Assembly: GCA_024276295.1 (NCBI GenBank)
Contig: JAJRXN010000049.1
Span: 1-5,431 of the forward strand
DNA length: 5,431 bases
Direction: 5' to 3'
Origin: Acidobacteriota bacterium
Lineage (GTDB): Bacteria; Acidobacteriota; Polarisedimenticolia; J045
Under the pieces are notes generated by a model that saw only the letters and a list, made by a program, of their open reading frames with translations, was not told the DNA's origin and ran no database searches. Every line of letters starts with the position of its first letter. The stretch's first letter is position 1. Shown in pieces: positions 1-5,431 of this stretch. The translations under genes were made by a program, and so were the position numbers.

Positions 1-728
1 CCGGCATTCGCGCCGGCGCCGCCGTCGTCCGGGCGGCCCTGGCGCACCGGCGTTTCGGTGGCGGCATCGCGATGCATCTGGCACCGAACCTGCTCGACCA
101 GCTCCTGGTCGCCGTCTCCTGGATGCTGCTCGCCCTGACCCTCGCCCCGGCCCTCGCCGCGCGCCCCGGCTCCGCCCAGGCCGGCGTTCCGCTGCTCGCG
201 CTGGCGGCGCTCATCGTCCTGCTGCTGGCGGTCGCCGCGCTCGCCCGCTACGCCCCACGGATCGAGGCCTGGCTCGCCCGCCGGCCGCCGACCCGCTGGA
301 TCGGCGCCGGCCGCGACGCCCTCGGCGGCGCCGGGCAGCTCGCCGCCGACCGCATGGCGCTGGCCATCGGGCTGACCGGAGGTCTCGGTTTTGCGGTGGC
401 CACCGGTCTGGCCCAGCATGCGGCGCTGCTGTCGGTCGGCGTGTCCGCGCCGTGGTGGGTCCCGATGCTCGCCGTCGCCGTGGGCGGCACCGCGGGAACC
501 GTGACCGGAGCGCCCGGCGGACTCGGCGTGACCGAAGCCGCCCAGATCGCCGTGCTGGCGGCCCACGGCGTCCCGAACGAACGGGCGGCGGCCGCGGTGC
601 TGATCGCCCGCGGCCTGCACTACGCGCTGATCCTGCTCGGCGGAGGGGCGGCCGCGCTCTGGGAGTGGCGGCGCGGAGAACTCGAGGGGGTCCTGCAGCA
701 GGCCCGCGGCGCGGAAGAGGAGATCTGA
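1..728 (+). CDS. LPG synthase TM / flippase-like (UPF0104, YbhN-type) membrane protein, C-terminal part
   Basis: The open frame enters from the left edge (first full codon at position 3) and gives 241 visible residues, so the N-terminal part is missing. An in-frame ATG at 72 lies inside the conserved domain and is not taken as the start. Hydrophobic stretches at visible residues about 31-50, 62-82, 118-138, 151-168 and 197-221 look like membrane helices. The segment PGGLGVTEAA (171-180), followed by a helix in which an alanine-rich run leads into RGLHY, matches the late signature of the family that includes the MprF flippase domain and YbhN. The segment near residues 20-40 resembles the family's region where the substrate-binding helices meet. 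Members sit in the inner membrane and are linked to lipid or lipid-linked precursor translocation. The exact substrate is unknown here. The C-terminus is a short charged cytoplasmic-type tail. The gene converges on the PEBP-like gene with a 22-base gap. Family assignment is fairly firm; function is inference. Confidence 0.8.
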   Translation, partial: GIRAGAAVVRAALAHRRFGGGIAMHLAPNLLDQLLVAVSWMLLALTLAPALAARPGSAQAGVPLLALAALIVLLLAVAALARYAPRIEAWLARRPPTRWIGAGRDALGGAGQLAADRMALAIGLTGGLGFAVATGLAQHAALLSVGVSAPWWVPMLAVAVGGTAGTVTGAPGGLGVTEAAQIAVLAAHGVPNERAAAAVLIARGLHYALILLGGGAAALWEWRRGELEGVLQQARGAEEEI

Positions 729-753
729 CCCGCTGGCGCCCTTCCGGCGGTCA
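726..753. terminator. Stem-loop between convergent genes, possible bidirectional terminator
   Basis: The stop codon of the upstream gene (TGA, 726-728) pairs with the stop codon of the facing gene (TCA, 751-753). After one bulged C at 729, CCGCTGG (730-736) pairs with CCGGCGG (744-750), including one G-T pair, leaving a 7-base loop at 737-743. This gives a 10-pair stem with one bulge that fills the whole gap between two convergent genes. Neither strand has a T-run after it, so it is not a classical intrinsic terminator. In a genome this rich in GC, weak stems also arise by chance. Confidence 0.35.
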
Positions 754-1239
754 CCGCAGCCAACCGCCTCCGGCCTGCCACTGCGCGCTCGCCTTCGCCT
801 CCCGCCGGATCCGGACCAGGAGTTCGCCGGGCGCATCCTCCGCCTCGACCGCGCGATCCAGCGCGTAGGCGGTGATCAGGAAGCGGCCACGCCACAGCGC
901 CTTCCAGCCCGGAGCACGGAACGGCACGATCTCCCGGCGCACGACCGCGGTCTCGTCCTCCCCGGCCGGCATCACGGCCAGCCAGCGCGGCGGCGCGTCG
1001 CGCCGATCGACGTCCTCGAGGACGAGGACGACCAGGCGCGTCCCGGCGGGAACTCCCTGCCAGGCGACGTGGGGAGCCCGGAGCGTGCCCGCGGGCGCAG
1101 CCAGCGCGCCCCAGCCGTCGAGAGGATCGACAGCCAGCCGGAAGCCGGGCTCGCGCAGGTCGAGGGCGCGCACGACGTTGCCGGCCAGGCCCAGGGCCGC
1201 GCCCAGCAGCAGCATCGCCATGATCACGCGCGAACTCAT
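751..1239 (-). CDS. Exported divergent PEBP-like (YbhB/YbcL-type) protein
   Basis: This is a 162-residue protein. It starts with a short basic N-terminus (Arg4) and a hydrophobic core (residues 6-20), followed by a plausible signal peptidase site after Ala25, so export to the periplasm or outside is likely. The mature part resembles the phosphatidylethanolamine-binding protein (PEBP) fold. W60 followed by GVPAGTRLVVLVLEDVD (62-78) corresponds to the family's W-x-GVPxGTxSLxLxxxDPD strand. APPRWLAVMP (82-91) corresponds to the HW strand, and RFLITAYALD (119-128) to the HRYxFxxYALD strand. The length is also typical of bacterial PEBPs. Key ligand-pocket positions are changed: DVD replaces DPD, RW replaces HW, and the GPCPP and HRY residues are absent, so the canonical phosphate-binding pocket is probably lost. 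ATG at 1239 is used; upstream purines are weak, and ATGs at 1221 or 1215 would shorten the signal peptide. It is divergent from the large orphan gene. The gene is confident; the PEBP relationship is moderately so, and its role is unknown. Confidence 0.65.
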   Translation of the reverse strand: MSSRVIMAMLLLGAALGLAGNVVRALDLREPGFRLAVDPLDGWGALAAPAGTLRAPHVAWQGVPAGTRLVVLVLEDVDRRDAPPRWLAVMPAGEDETAVVRREIVPFRAPGWKALWRGRFLITAYALDRAVEAEDAPGELLVRIRREAKASAQWQAGGGWLR

Positions 1240-1280
1240 CCCGTTTCAGGTACGGCGATTCGTCCCGGTCGGCAGCCACG

Positions 1281-1310
1281 TTGGTCGCGTCCGGTCGGCC
1301 CCGGTATCCT
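1281..1310 (+). promoter_or_regulatory. Possible sigma70-like promoter for the 770-residue protein gene
   Basis: TTGGTC (1281-1286) and TATCCT (1305-1310) are spaced 18 bases apart and resemble -35 and -10 boxes, matching the consensus at three and four of six positions. They stand out in a very GC-rich 80-base divergent intergenic region. The likely transcription start falls at about 1316-1320, at or just before the ATG at 1320. The transcript would then have essentially no leader, which agrees with the absence of a Shine-Dalgarno sequence there. I found no convincing promoter for the opposite-strand gene in this region. Confidence 0.35.
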
Positions 1311-1319
1311 CGCGCCGGG

Positions 1320-3632
1320 ATGGGCCGTCGAACCGATCGCGTGGACCACAGCGGCTTCGCGCTGCGCAGGCGCGTGCGGGACCGGCTGCGTCCGCATCTC
1401 GTGGCGGGCTGCTCTCCGTCCGAATCGGTCGACGAGATGCTCGACGATCTCGACTCCTGCCGGGACGTCGCACTGCGGCAGATCTTCGGCTTCTTCCGCG
1501 AGGGACGGATCGCCGACGAGATCGCCGCGCTGGACATCATCGGACGCCTGGCTGCCCCCGAGGACCGTCCTCTGCTCGAGCGGATCGCCTGCGACACGTC
1601 CGAGCCCGAGGCCGCCCGCGTCGCCGCCGCGCTCGTGCTGCTCGGCCACGACGCCCTGGCGCCGATCGCCGACCGGGAGATCTCGCGGCTCGTCCTGCGC
1701 TGGCAGGCCCGGTTCCTCGCCGAGGAACCGGGACTGCGGCCGCCGCTCCAGCGGCTGTACCGCAACGCTCCTCCCGAGGAGCGGGCCGCCTGGATCGCGC
1801 TGCAGGACCAGGAGCTGCGGGACGGCGAGGGACGCGCCGCCGTGTTCGAGATGCTGCTCGACGCCGAAGAGCATCCGGAGCTTCGCCGCGCACTGCTCGG
1901 CGCGCTGGCCTCGGGACACGACCCCGCGGTCCGTGCGGTGCTGCGCCGGATCGAGACGCGCTCGCCCGCGGAGCGCGACCTGGTCACCGGTGCGCTGGCA
2001 CGGCACGCCAGCGAGGCGGACGCCGAACATGTTCCGGAGGGCTGGACGGCGCGGGTCGGCTTCTGCGACGGGACCGGGAGCTTCCCGGTCCGCTTCGATT
2101 TCCGCCTGTCCGGCCGGCGCCCGCGCACGGCGATCTTCGTGCTCAATCACGGGGCGGGCGTGCGCGAGGCGCTCGCCCTGACCGGGCTCGAGGTCCAGCG
2201 CTACGACGGTCTCGCCGACGCGGAGGAGTCTCCGCCGAACGACGCCTGCGACGAGCTGATGTACGACGTCCCCGTTCCGCTGGCGCTGGCGCTGCTGATC
2301 GAGGCCGAACGCTTCGATCGCCGCGAGCAGCACCTTCCGCCGGAGGACTACGACGCCGCGCGCCGGCTGCTCGACCCCCTCGCCGACCTGCGGCCGGCGA
2401 TCCCCGAGCCGCGCGTCGCCCGGATCCCGAAGGGAGGCGTTTCCGACTCGGCCCGGCTGCTCGATCACGAGGGGTATTCCGGCTGGTTCTACGATGCCGG
2501 CGACCACGCCTTCGACGACATCCGGCTCGAGATGCTCGACGCGGTCTCGAAGGACGAGGCCACGCGCGAAGAACTCGTCGATCGCGCGGCGAGCCGGCTC
2601 GCCGCCGGCGGCGAACCGCAGCGCCTGGCGCGCATGCTGCGCCACAATGCGCTGGTCCACGAGGCCGCCGGACAGAAACGACTCTCGATGATCGCGCAGC
2701 AGACGGCGCGCCGCCTCGAGGAGGGTGAATTCGGCAGCATCCCGCTCGTGCGCCGGATGATCCGCGAGAGCCTCCATCCGGGACACTATTTCCTGACGCC
2801 GATCCCCGATCTGCCGGAACGCCACGACCTGGCCACGCTGATCCTCGACGGTCGCCGGCCGACGCGCAGCGCGGTGTTCGTGACCGACCTGACCTGGATC
2901 CTCTCCCGTGCGTTCGAGATCTGGCTCTCGCGCGTTCCCTGCGTCGAGCGTCCCCACGGCGATCACATCCAGCACTCGACGATCACCTGCGCCCGGACCG
3001 GTGCCCGGGCGATCCAGAGCTGGTTTGCCGAGGTGACCTCGCCCGACGGCGACACCGCGCTGGGCGACGGCTTCGGACCGTTCGGCGACGAACTGAAGGA
3101 CATCTACCGGGCGGCCCTCGGCGCGTCCAGTCTCCCGCGACCGCGCTGGGACGAAAAGCACGGTTTCCTTGTCGATCTGCTCGTCCAGGCGAGCGAGGCG
3201 CTGCTGTTTCGCATCTGCCTCGGCCCCTGTTCCGGCCGCTGCCTGCTCGAACCGCGCCGCTCGGGCGCGGCCCTGCTCCGTCCGGGAGTGTTTCCCGCCG
3301 GACGCGAGGCCGAGGTGTTTCTCCGCTCCTGGCCGGGGCCGTTTCTCCACGCGCCGTCCGAAGCGCAGCAGAAGCTGCTCGGCCTGCTGATCCGCCAGAC
3401 CGAGCGGGCCCTGGCGTTCGACCCGTCCGCGGGGATTCGCGGGGACACGTTCGAGTGCGGCGTGTGCGGGGAGACGCGGCCGCGGACGACGCTCTCGCGC
3501 AGCCAGCTCGTTCCGCACGAACTCGGGGCGGATCCCCGGCCGGTCTGCCGCCGCTGCCAGGGACGTTACCGTCGCGACCCGCGCTTCCGGGCCACGACGC
3601 GGGCCCGCCTCGGTCAGCTCTTCTATCTCTGA
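1320..3632 (+). CDS. Large protein of unknown function: HEAT-like helices, duplicated module, C-terminal zinc-ribbon-like motif
   Basis: I do not recognise this 770-residue protein. Residues 1-230 are amphipathic helices in pairs with alternating acidic and basic faces, consistent with HEAT/ARM-like repeats; this is a weak fold guess. Around 256-290 a strand-rich stretch with GRRP (265-268) followed by AIFV starts a module of about 100 residues. A similar stretch recurs at 504-536 with GRRP (511-514) and AVFV. Between them, 395-480 is mostly helical. The C-terminal third is rich in possible metal ligands: C541, H546, H549, H552, C557; then C633, C637, C641; then a CxxC...CxxC pair (C713, C716, C743, C746). 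There is no signal peptide or membrane segment, so it is probably cytoplasmic. ATG 1320 is preferred. An in-frame TTG at 1281 would add 13 residues of low-complexity, basic sequence and coincides with the putative -35 box. No clear ribosome binding site precedes either start. The gene is a stand-alone unit, and its codon use resembles that of its neighbours. Confidence 0.85.
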   Translation: MGRRTDRVDHSGFALRRRVRDRLRPHLVAGCSPSESVDEMLDDLDSCRDVALRQIFGFFREGRIADEIAALDIIGRLAAPEDRPLLERIACDTSEPEAARVAAALVLLGHDALAPIADREISRLVLRWQARFLAEEPGLRPPLQRLYRNAPPEERAAWIALQDQELRDGEGRAAVFEMLLDAEEHPELRRALLGALASGHDPAVRAVLRRIETRSPAERDLVTGALARHASEADAEHVPEGWTARVGFCDGTGSFPVRFDFRLSGRRPRTAIFVLNHGAGVREALALTGLEVQRYDGLADAEESPPNDACDELMYDVPVPLALALLIEAERFDRREQHLPPEDYDAARRLLDPLADLRPAIPEPRVARIPKGGVSDSARLLDHEGYSGWFYDAGDHAFDDIRLEMLDAVSKDEATREELVDRAASRLAAGGEPQRLARMLRHNALVHEAAGQKRLSMIAQQTARRLEEGEFGSIPLVRRMIRESLHPGHYFLTPIPDLPERHDLATLILDGRRPTRSAVFVTDLTWILSRAFEIWLSRVPCVERPHGDHIQHSTITCARTGARAIQSWFAEVTSPDGDTALGDGFGPFGDELKDIYRAALGASSLPRPRWDEKHGFLVDLLVQASEALLFRICLGPCSGRCLLEPRRSGAALLRPGVFPAGREAEVFLRSWPGPFLHAPSEAQQKLLGLLIRQTERALAFDPSAGIRGDTFECGVCGETRPRTTLSRSQLVPHELGADPRPVCRRCQGRYRRDPRFRATTRARLGQLFYL
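3456..3557 (+). other. Zinc-ribbon-like motif within the orphan protein
   Basis: Residues 713-746 of the orphan protein carry two cysteine pairs, CGVC and CRRC, separated by 26 residues that include LVPHELG. The spacing fits a zinc ribbon or treble-clef finger. The layout recalls the metal-binding frame of HNH nucleases, but the catalytic Asp-His pair is not present and the second CxxC is not followed by His, so nuclease activity is not supported. The strongly basic region after it (RYRRDPRFR, about 749-757) could bind nucleic acid; that is inference only. Confidence 0.55.
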
Positions 3633-3658
3633 CCCGGGTCCCGGCAGGCGCACGGCGG

Positions 3659-4369
3659 TCAGCCCCGCAGCATCGCCTCGCGGTTCTCCGCCCGCGCGAC
3701 CGCCATCGCGACGAGCAGGGCCGTGAGCAGCAGAAAGCCGACGCGGCTCTGGAACGTCCAGACGAGCACGTCCGCCGGATCGAACCGCCCCGCGAGCGCG
3801 GCCGCCGAGAAGAAAGGCGCGAAGCGCACGGTGCCTCCCATGAATAGCGAGAGCGCGAGCACCGGCACCGCCGCCAGCGCCGCCGTGATCACGCCGCGGA
3901 ACACGGCGCCGGCCAGCAGTCCGACGGCCAGCAGGAACAGGGATCCGATCCAGCACGAGACGAGATCGAGCGGCCGGATGTCGACCAGCGTCAGATGCGC
4001 CACCAGCGCCGCGGCGAGTTCCCCGCCGAGAGCCAGCAGACTCGCGGCGGCGAACCGGGCGAGCCACACGCGGCGTGCGCCGCCCGGAACCGTGTAGACC
4101 ACCTCGAGCGTGCGCTGGTCGACCTCGCCGCCGACGATCCGGCAGCCGAGCGCCACCGCCAGCGCGCCGGTCGGAAGCCCGAGTACCCAGCCGGCGACCG
4201 CACCGGGGGCCGGCGCCCCCCCTTCACCGATCACCGAGAAGAACTTCAGCAGGGCCGGCCACAGCATCGGAGCCAGCGGGAGCAGCCAGAACCGCCGGCC
4301 AGCGACACCGACCATCGAGAGCCGGACCAGTCGCCCCTGCACGGCGAGGCGCGCGAGCGGCCGGGTCAT
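3659..4369 (-). CDS. ABC-2 type transporter permease subunit (short form)
   Basis: This 236-residue, very hydrophobic protein has about six predicted membrane helices, near residues 27-46, 58-78, 104-128, 135-157, 162-178 and 205-225. Between helices 2 and 3, residues 80-106 read GGEVDQRTLEVVYTVPGG and then basic residues. This is the coupling-helix motif of ABC-2 permeases (E...GTLE.LL..P...), which contacts the ATPase. The protein should therefore form the membrane channel of an exporter together with the ATP-binding protein encoded just upstream. Its ATG (4369-4367) overlaps the stop codon of that gene as ATGA, which indicates translational coupling in one operon. The length matches the family's usual 230-260 residues. 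The gene ends 26 bases from the convergent orphan gene. The substrate is unknown; ABC-2 exporters handle drugs, lipids, polysaccharides or peptides. Confidence 0.85.
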   Translation of the reverse strand: MTRPLARLAVQGRLVRLSMVGVAGRRFWLLPLAPMLWPALLKFFSVIGEGGAPAPGAVAGWVLGLPTGALAVALGCRIVGGEVDQRTLEVVYTVPGGARRVWLARFAAASLLALGGELAAALVAHLTLVDIRPLDLVSCWIGSLFLLAVGLLAGAVFRGVITAALAAVPVLALSLFMGGTVRFAPFFSAAALAGRFDPADVLVWTFQSRVGFLLLTALLVAMAVARAENREAMLRG

Positions 4370-5431
4370 CGCGCCCCCCGTTCGCGCGCGGTGAGCCACA
4401 GATAGCCGTCCTCGAGCGTCGGTTCGACCGGCTCGGCCAGCGGGTGGGGAATCCCCCCCGCGAGCAGCCGTACCTCGACGCCGCCTTCGACGAGACGCCG
4501 TCCCGCCTCGAGCACGCCGGAACCGGTGGCGAGTCGTTCTCCTTCGGCGATCCGCACGGCGAAGGTCCGACCGCGGGCGACGCCGGCCAGTTCGGCCGGA
4601 GGACCGTCGAACACGAGACGGCCGCGCGCGAGCACCAGCACCCGCTCGCAGGCGACCGCCACATCCTCGACGACGTGCGTCGAGAACAGCACGAGCCGAC
4701 CCCGAGCCAGGCGCGCCAGCAGGTTGCGGAACCGGACGCGCTCGCGCGGATCGAGACCGACGGTCGGCTCGTCGACGATGATCACCGGCGGGAGCCGCAG
4801 CAGCGTGCGTGCCACGGCAACCCGCTGCCTCATCCCACCGGAGAGTTCCGCGATCCGGGCGCCGGCGCGCTCTTCCAGACCGACCTCGCGGATCAGCGAG
4901 CCGACCCGCTCGCGACGCGCAGCGGGCTCCTCGATCTCGTAGAGCAGCGCCCAGTAGTCCAGATAGTCGCGCACCGTCATGCCGCCGGGAAGTCCGAACT
5001 CCTGCGGCAGGTATCCGACGTAGCGCCCGAGGACGCCGCGCACCCGCGCGAGCGGCACGCCGCCGATCCGGAGCGCGCCGCGTGACGGTTCGAGCACGCC
5101 GGCAAGACAGCGCAGCAGCGTGGTCTTCCCCGCCCCGTTCGGTCCGAGGATCCCGACCATCCCGCCGCGGATCGTCAGGTCGACACGATCGAGGGCGAGA
5201 ACCTCCTCGCCCGGCAGGTCGAGGCCGAAGATCCGCCGCGCGCCGCGCGCCAGCCGGCCGGTCCGTCGTCCCCGCGTCGCCAGCGCCAGCGCGCGGCCGC
5301 TCTGGGCGACCGCGAGCGCGGCGGCGACGATCCCGAGCAGCACGAACGTTCCGGTCCCGCGCTCCGACGCGAGAGCGCGCGCCAGCACCGCCGCGAGGGC
5401 GAACCACGGCAGGAGCCACCGGCTGGCGCGC
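4366..5431 (-). CDS. ABC-2 exporter ATP-binding protein, probably fused to an N-terminal permease domain (5' end outside window)
   Basis: In numbering from an in-frame GTG at 5388, the nucleotide-binding domain is complete. It has Walker A GPNGAGKT (82-89), Q-loop Q129 (YLPQEFG), signature LSGGMRQ (182-188), Walker B VIIVDEP (202-208), D-loop GLDP (211-214) and H-loop H238. A C-terminal extension (about 270-330) ends in EPTLEDGYLWLT, the usual tail of ABC-2 drug/lipid exporter ATPases. It should therefore be an active ATPase driving the adjacent permease. The frame stays open from the GTG to the window edge, adding 14 residues. Before the ATPase domain there are hydrophobic segments: one spanning the GTG (WLLPWFALAA and onward) and one at residues 14-30. 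A typical ATPase would begin near residue 55. The visible N-terminus is thus more like the last helices of a fused permease, with the real start beyond the window. GTG 5388 as a true start is the less likely alternative. The stop overlaps the permease start by ATGA. Confidence 0.85.
   Translation of the reverse strand, partial: RASRWLLPWFALAAVLARALASERGTGTFVLLGIVAAALAVAQSGRALALATRGRRTGRLARGARRIFGLDLPGEEVLALDRVDLTIRGGMVGILGPNGAGKTTLLRCLAGVLEPSRGALRIGGVPLARVRGVLGRYVGYLPQEFGLPGGMTVRDYLDYWALLYEIEEPAARRERVGSLIREVGLEERAGARIAELSGGMRQRVAVARTLLRLPPVIIVDEPTVGLDPRERVRFRNLLARLARGRLVLFSTHVVEDVAVACERVLVLARGRLVFDGPPAELAGVARGRTFAVRIAEGERLATGSGVLEAGRRLVEGGVEVRLLAGGIPHPLAEPVEPTLEDGYLWLTARERGAR

Noticed and set aside
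1011..1024. Perfect 14-base palindrome CGTCCTCGAGGACG
   Set aside because: It lies inside the PEBP-like gene and is explained by codons for LEDV in a GC-rich frame; no second copy or operator context was seen.
1766..1783. 8-pair inverted repeat with a 2-base centre (CGCTCCTC/GAGGAGCG)
   Set aside because: It sits within the orphan coding frame, has a centre too small for a hairpin loop and no T-run; probably chance from the Glu/Arg/Pro codons.
3216..3242. Radical SAM cluster motif
   Set aside because: Spacing is C-x3-C-x3-C rather than C-x3-C-x2-C, and no surrounding TIM-barrel-like motifs (such as GGEP) are present.
3456..3557. HNH nuclease domain at the end of the orphan protein
   Set aside because: The outer cysteine pairs fit, but the catalytic Asp-His pair and the His after the second CxxC are missing, so only a zinc-ribbon-like call is kept.
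3630..3661. Possible terminator in the 26-base gap between the orphan gene and the ABC permease gene, and the palindrome GACCCGGGTC (3631-3640)
   Set aside because: Only TGACC/GGTCA pairs across the gap, mostly because two convergent stop codons are mirror images; the palindrome has no loop. No T-run is present.
1236..4067. 943-residue open frame on the minus strand opposite the orphan gene
   Set aside because: It is a shadow frame created by high GC: its translation is low-complexity Arg/Gly/Ala-rich, it overlaps better-supported genes completely, and it shows no domain.
3659..5419. Single long minus-strand frame joining the ABC ATPase region and the permease
   Set aside because: Only its last 236 codons (the permease) are meaningful. 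The upstream part is Arg-rich nonsense in the wrong frame of the ATPase gene, which uses another frame and ends with an ATGA overlap.

Overview
The window is a compact, very GC-rich bacterial segment (roughly 70% G+C by eye, with G or C in most third codon positions). It contains five protein genes and almost no intergenic DNA. I see no tRNA, rRNA, CRISPR array, insertion sequence or phage gene. The base composition, an exported PEBP-like protein, a UPF0104/LPG-flippase-type membrane protein and an ABC-2 exporter fit a high-GC bacterium such as an acidobacterial, myxobacterial or gemmatimonad-like lineage. No gene here fixes the taxonomy, so this is a weak inference.

Layout, left to right. 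The first ~730 bases on the + strand are the C-terminal 241 residues of a polytopic membrane protein of the lysylphosphatidylglycerol synthase TM / flippase-like family, truncated by the window edge. It converges on a minus-strand gene (751-1239) for a short exported protein that looks like a divergent PEBP (YbhB/YbcL-type) domain. The 22-base gap between these two genes forms, together with both stop codons, a stem-loop. An 80-base divergent region (1240-1319) follows and carries a plausible sigma70-like promoter for the next gene. That gene (1320-3632, +) encodes a 770-residue protein I do not recognise: a helical HEAT/ARM-like N-terminal third, a module that appears to occur twice, and a cysteine-rich C-terminal part ending in a CxxC...CxxC zinc-ribbon-like motif. 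It is the most unusual element of the window.

The last 1.8 kb, on the minus strand, is the 3' part of an ABC-2 export operon. An ATP-binding protein has intact Walker A, Q-loop, signature, Walker B and H-loop motifs, and its reading frame continues upstream through membrane-like segments off the window edge. It is therefore probably a permease-ATPase fusion. It overlaps by ATGA a 236-residue stand-alone permease. Together these would form an exporter with two different membrane halves. The substrate cannot be read from the sequence.

The orphan gene stands alone as a transcription unit: divergent from the PEBP-like gene and convergent with the ABC operon. Context therefore gives little help with its function. 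Nothing here convincingly amounts to a multi-gene new system. The candidate novelty is the single orphan protein and its domain architecture.
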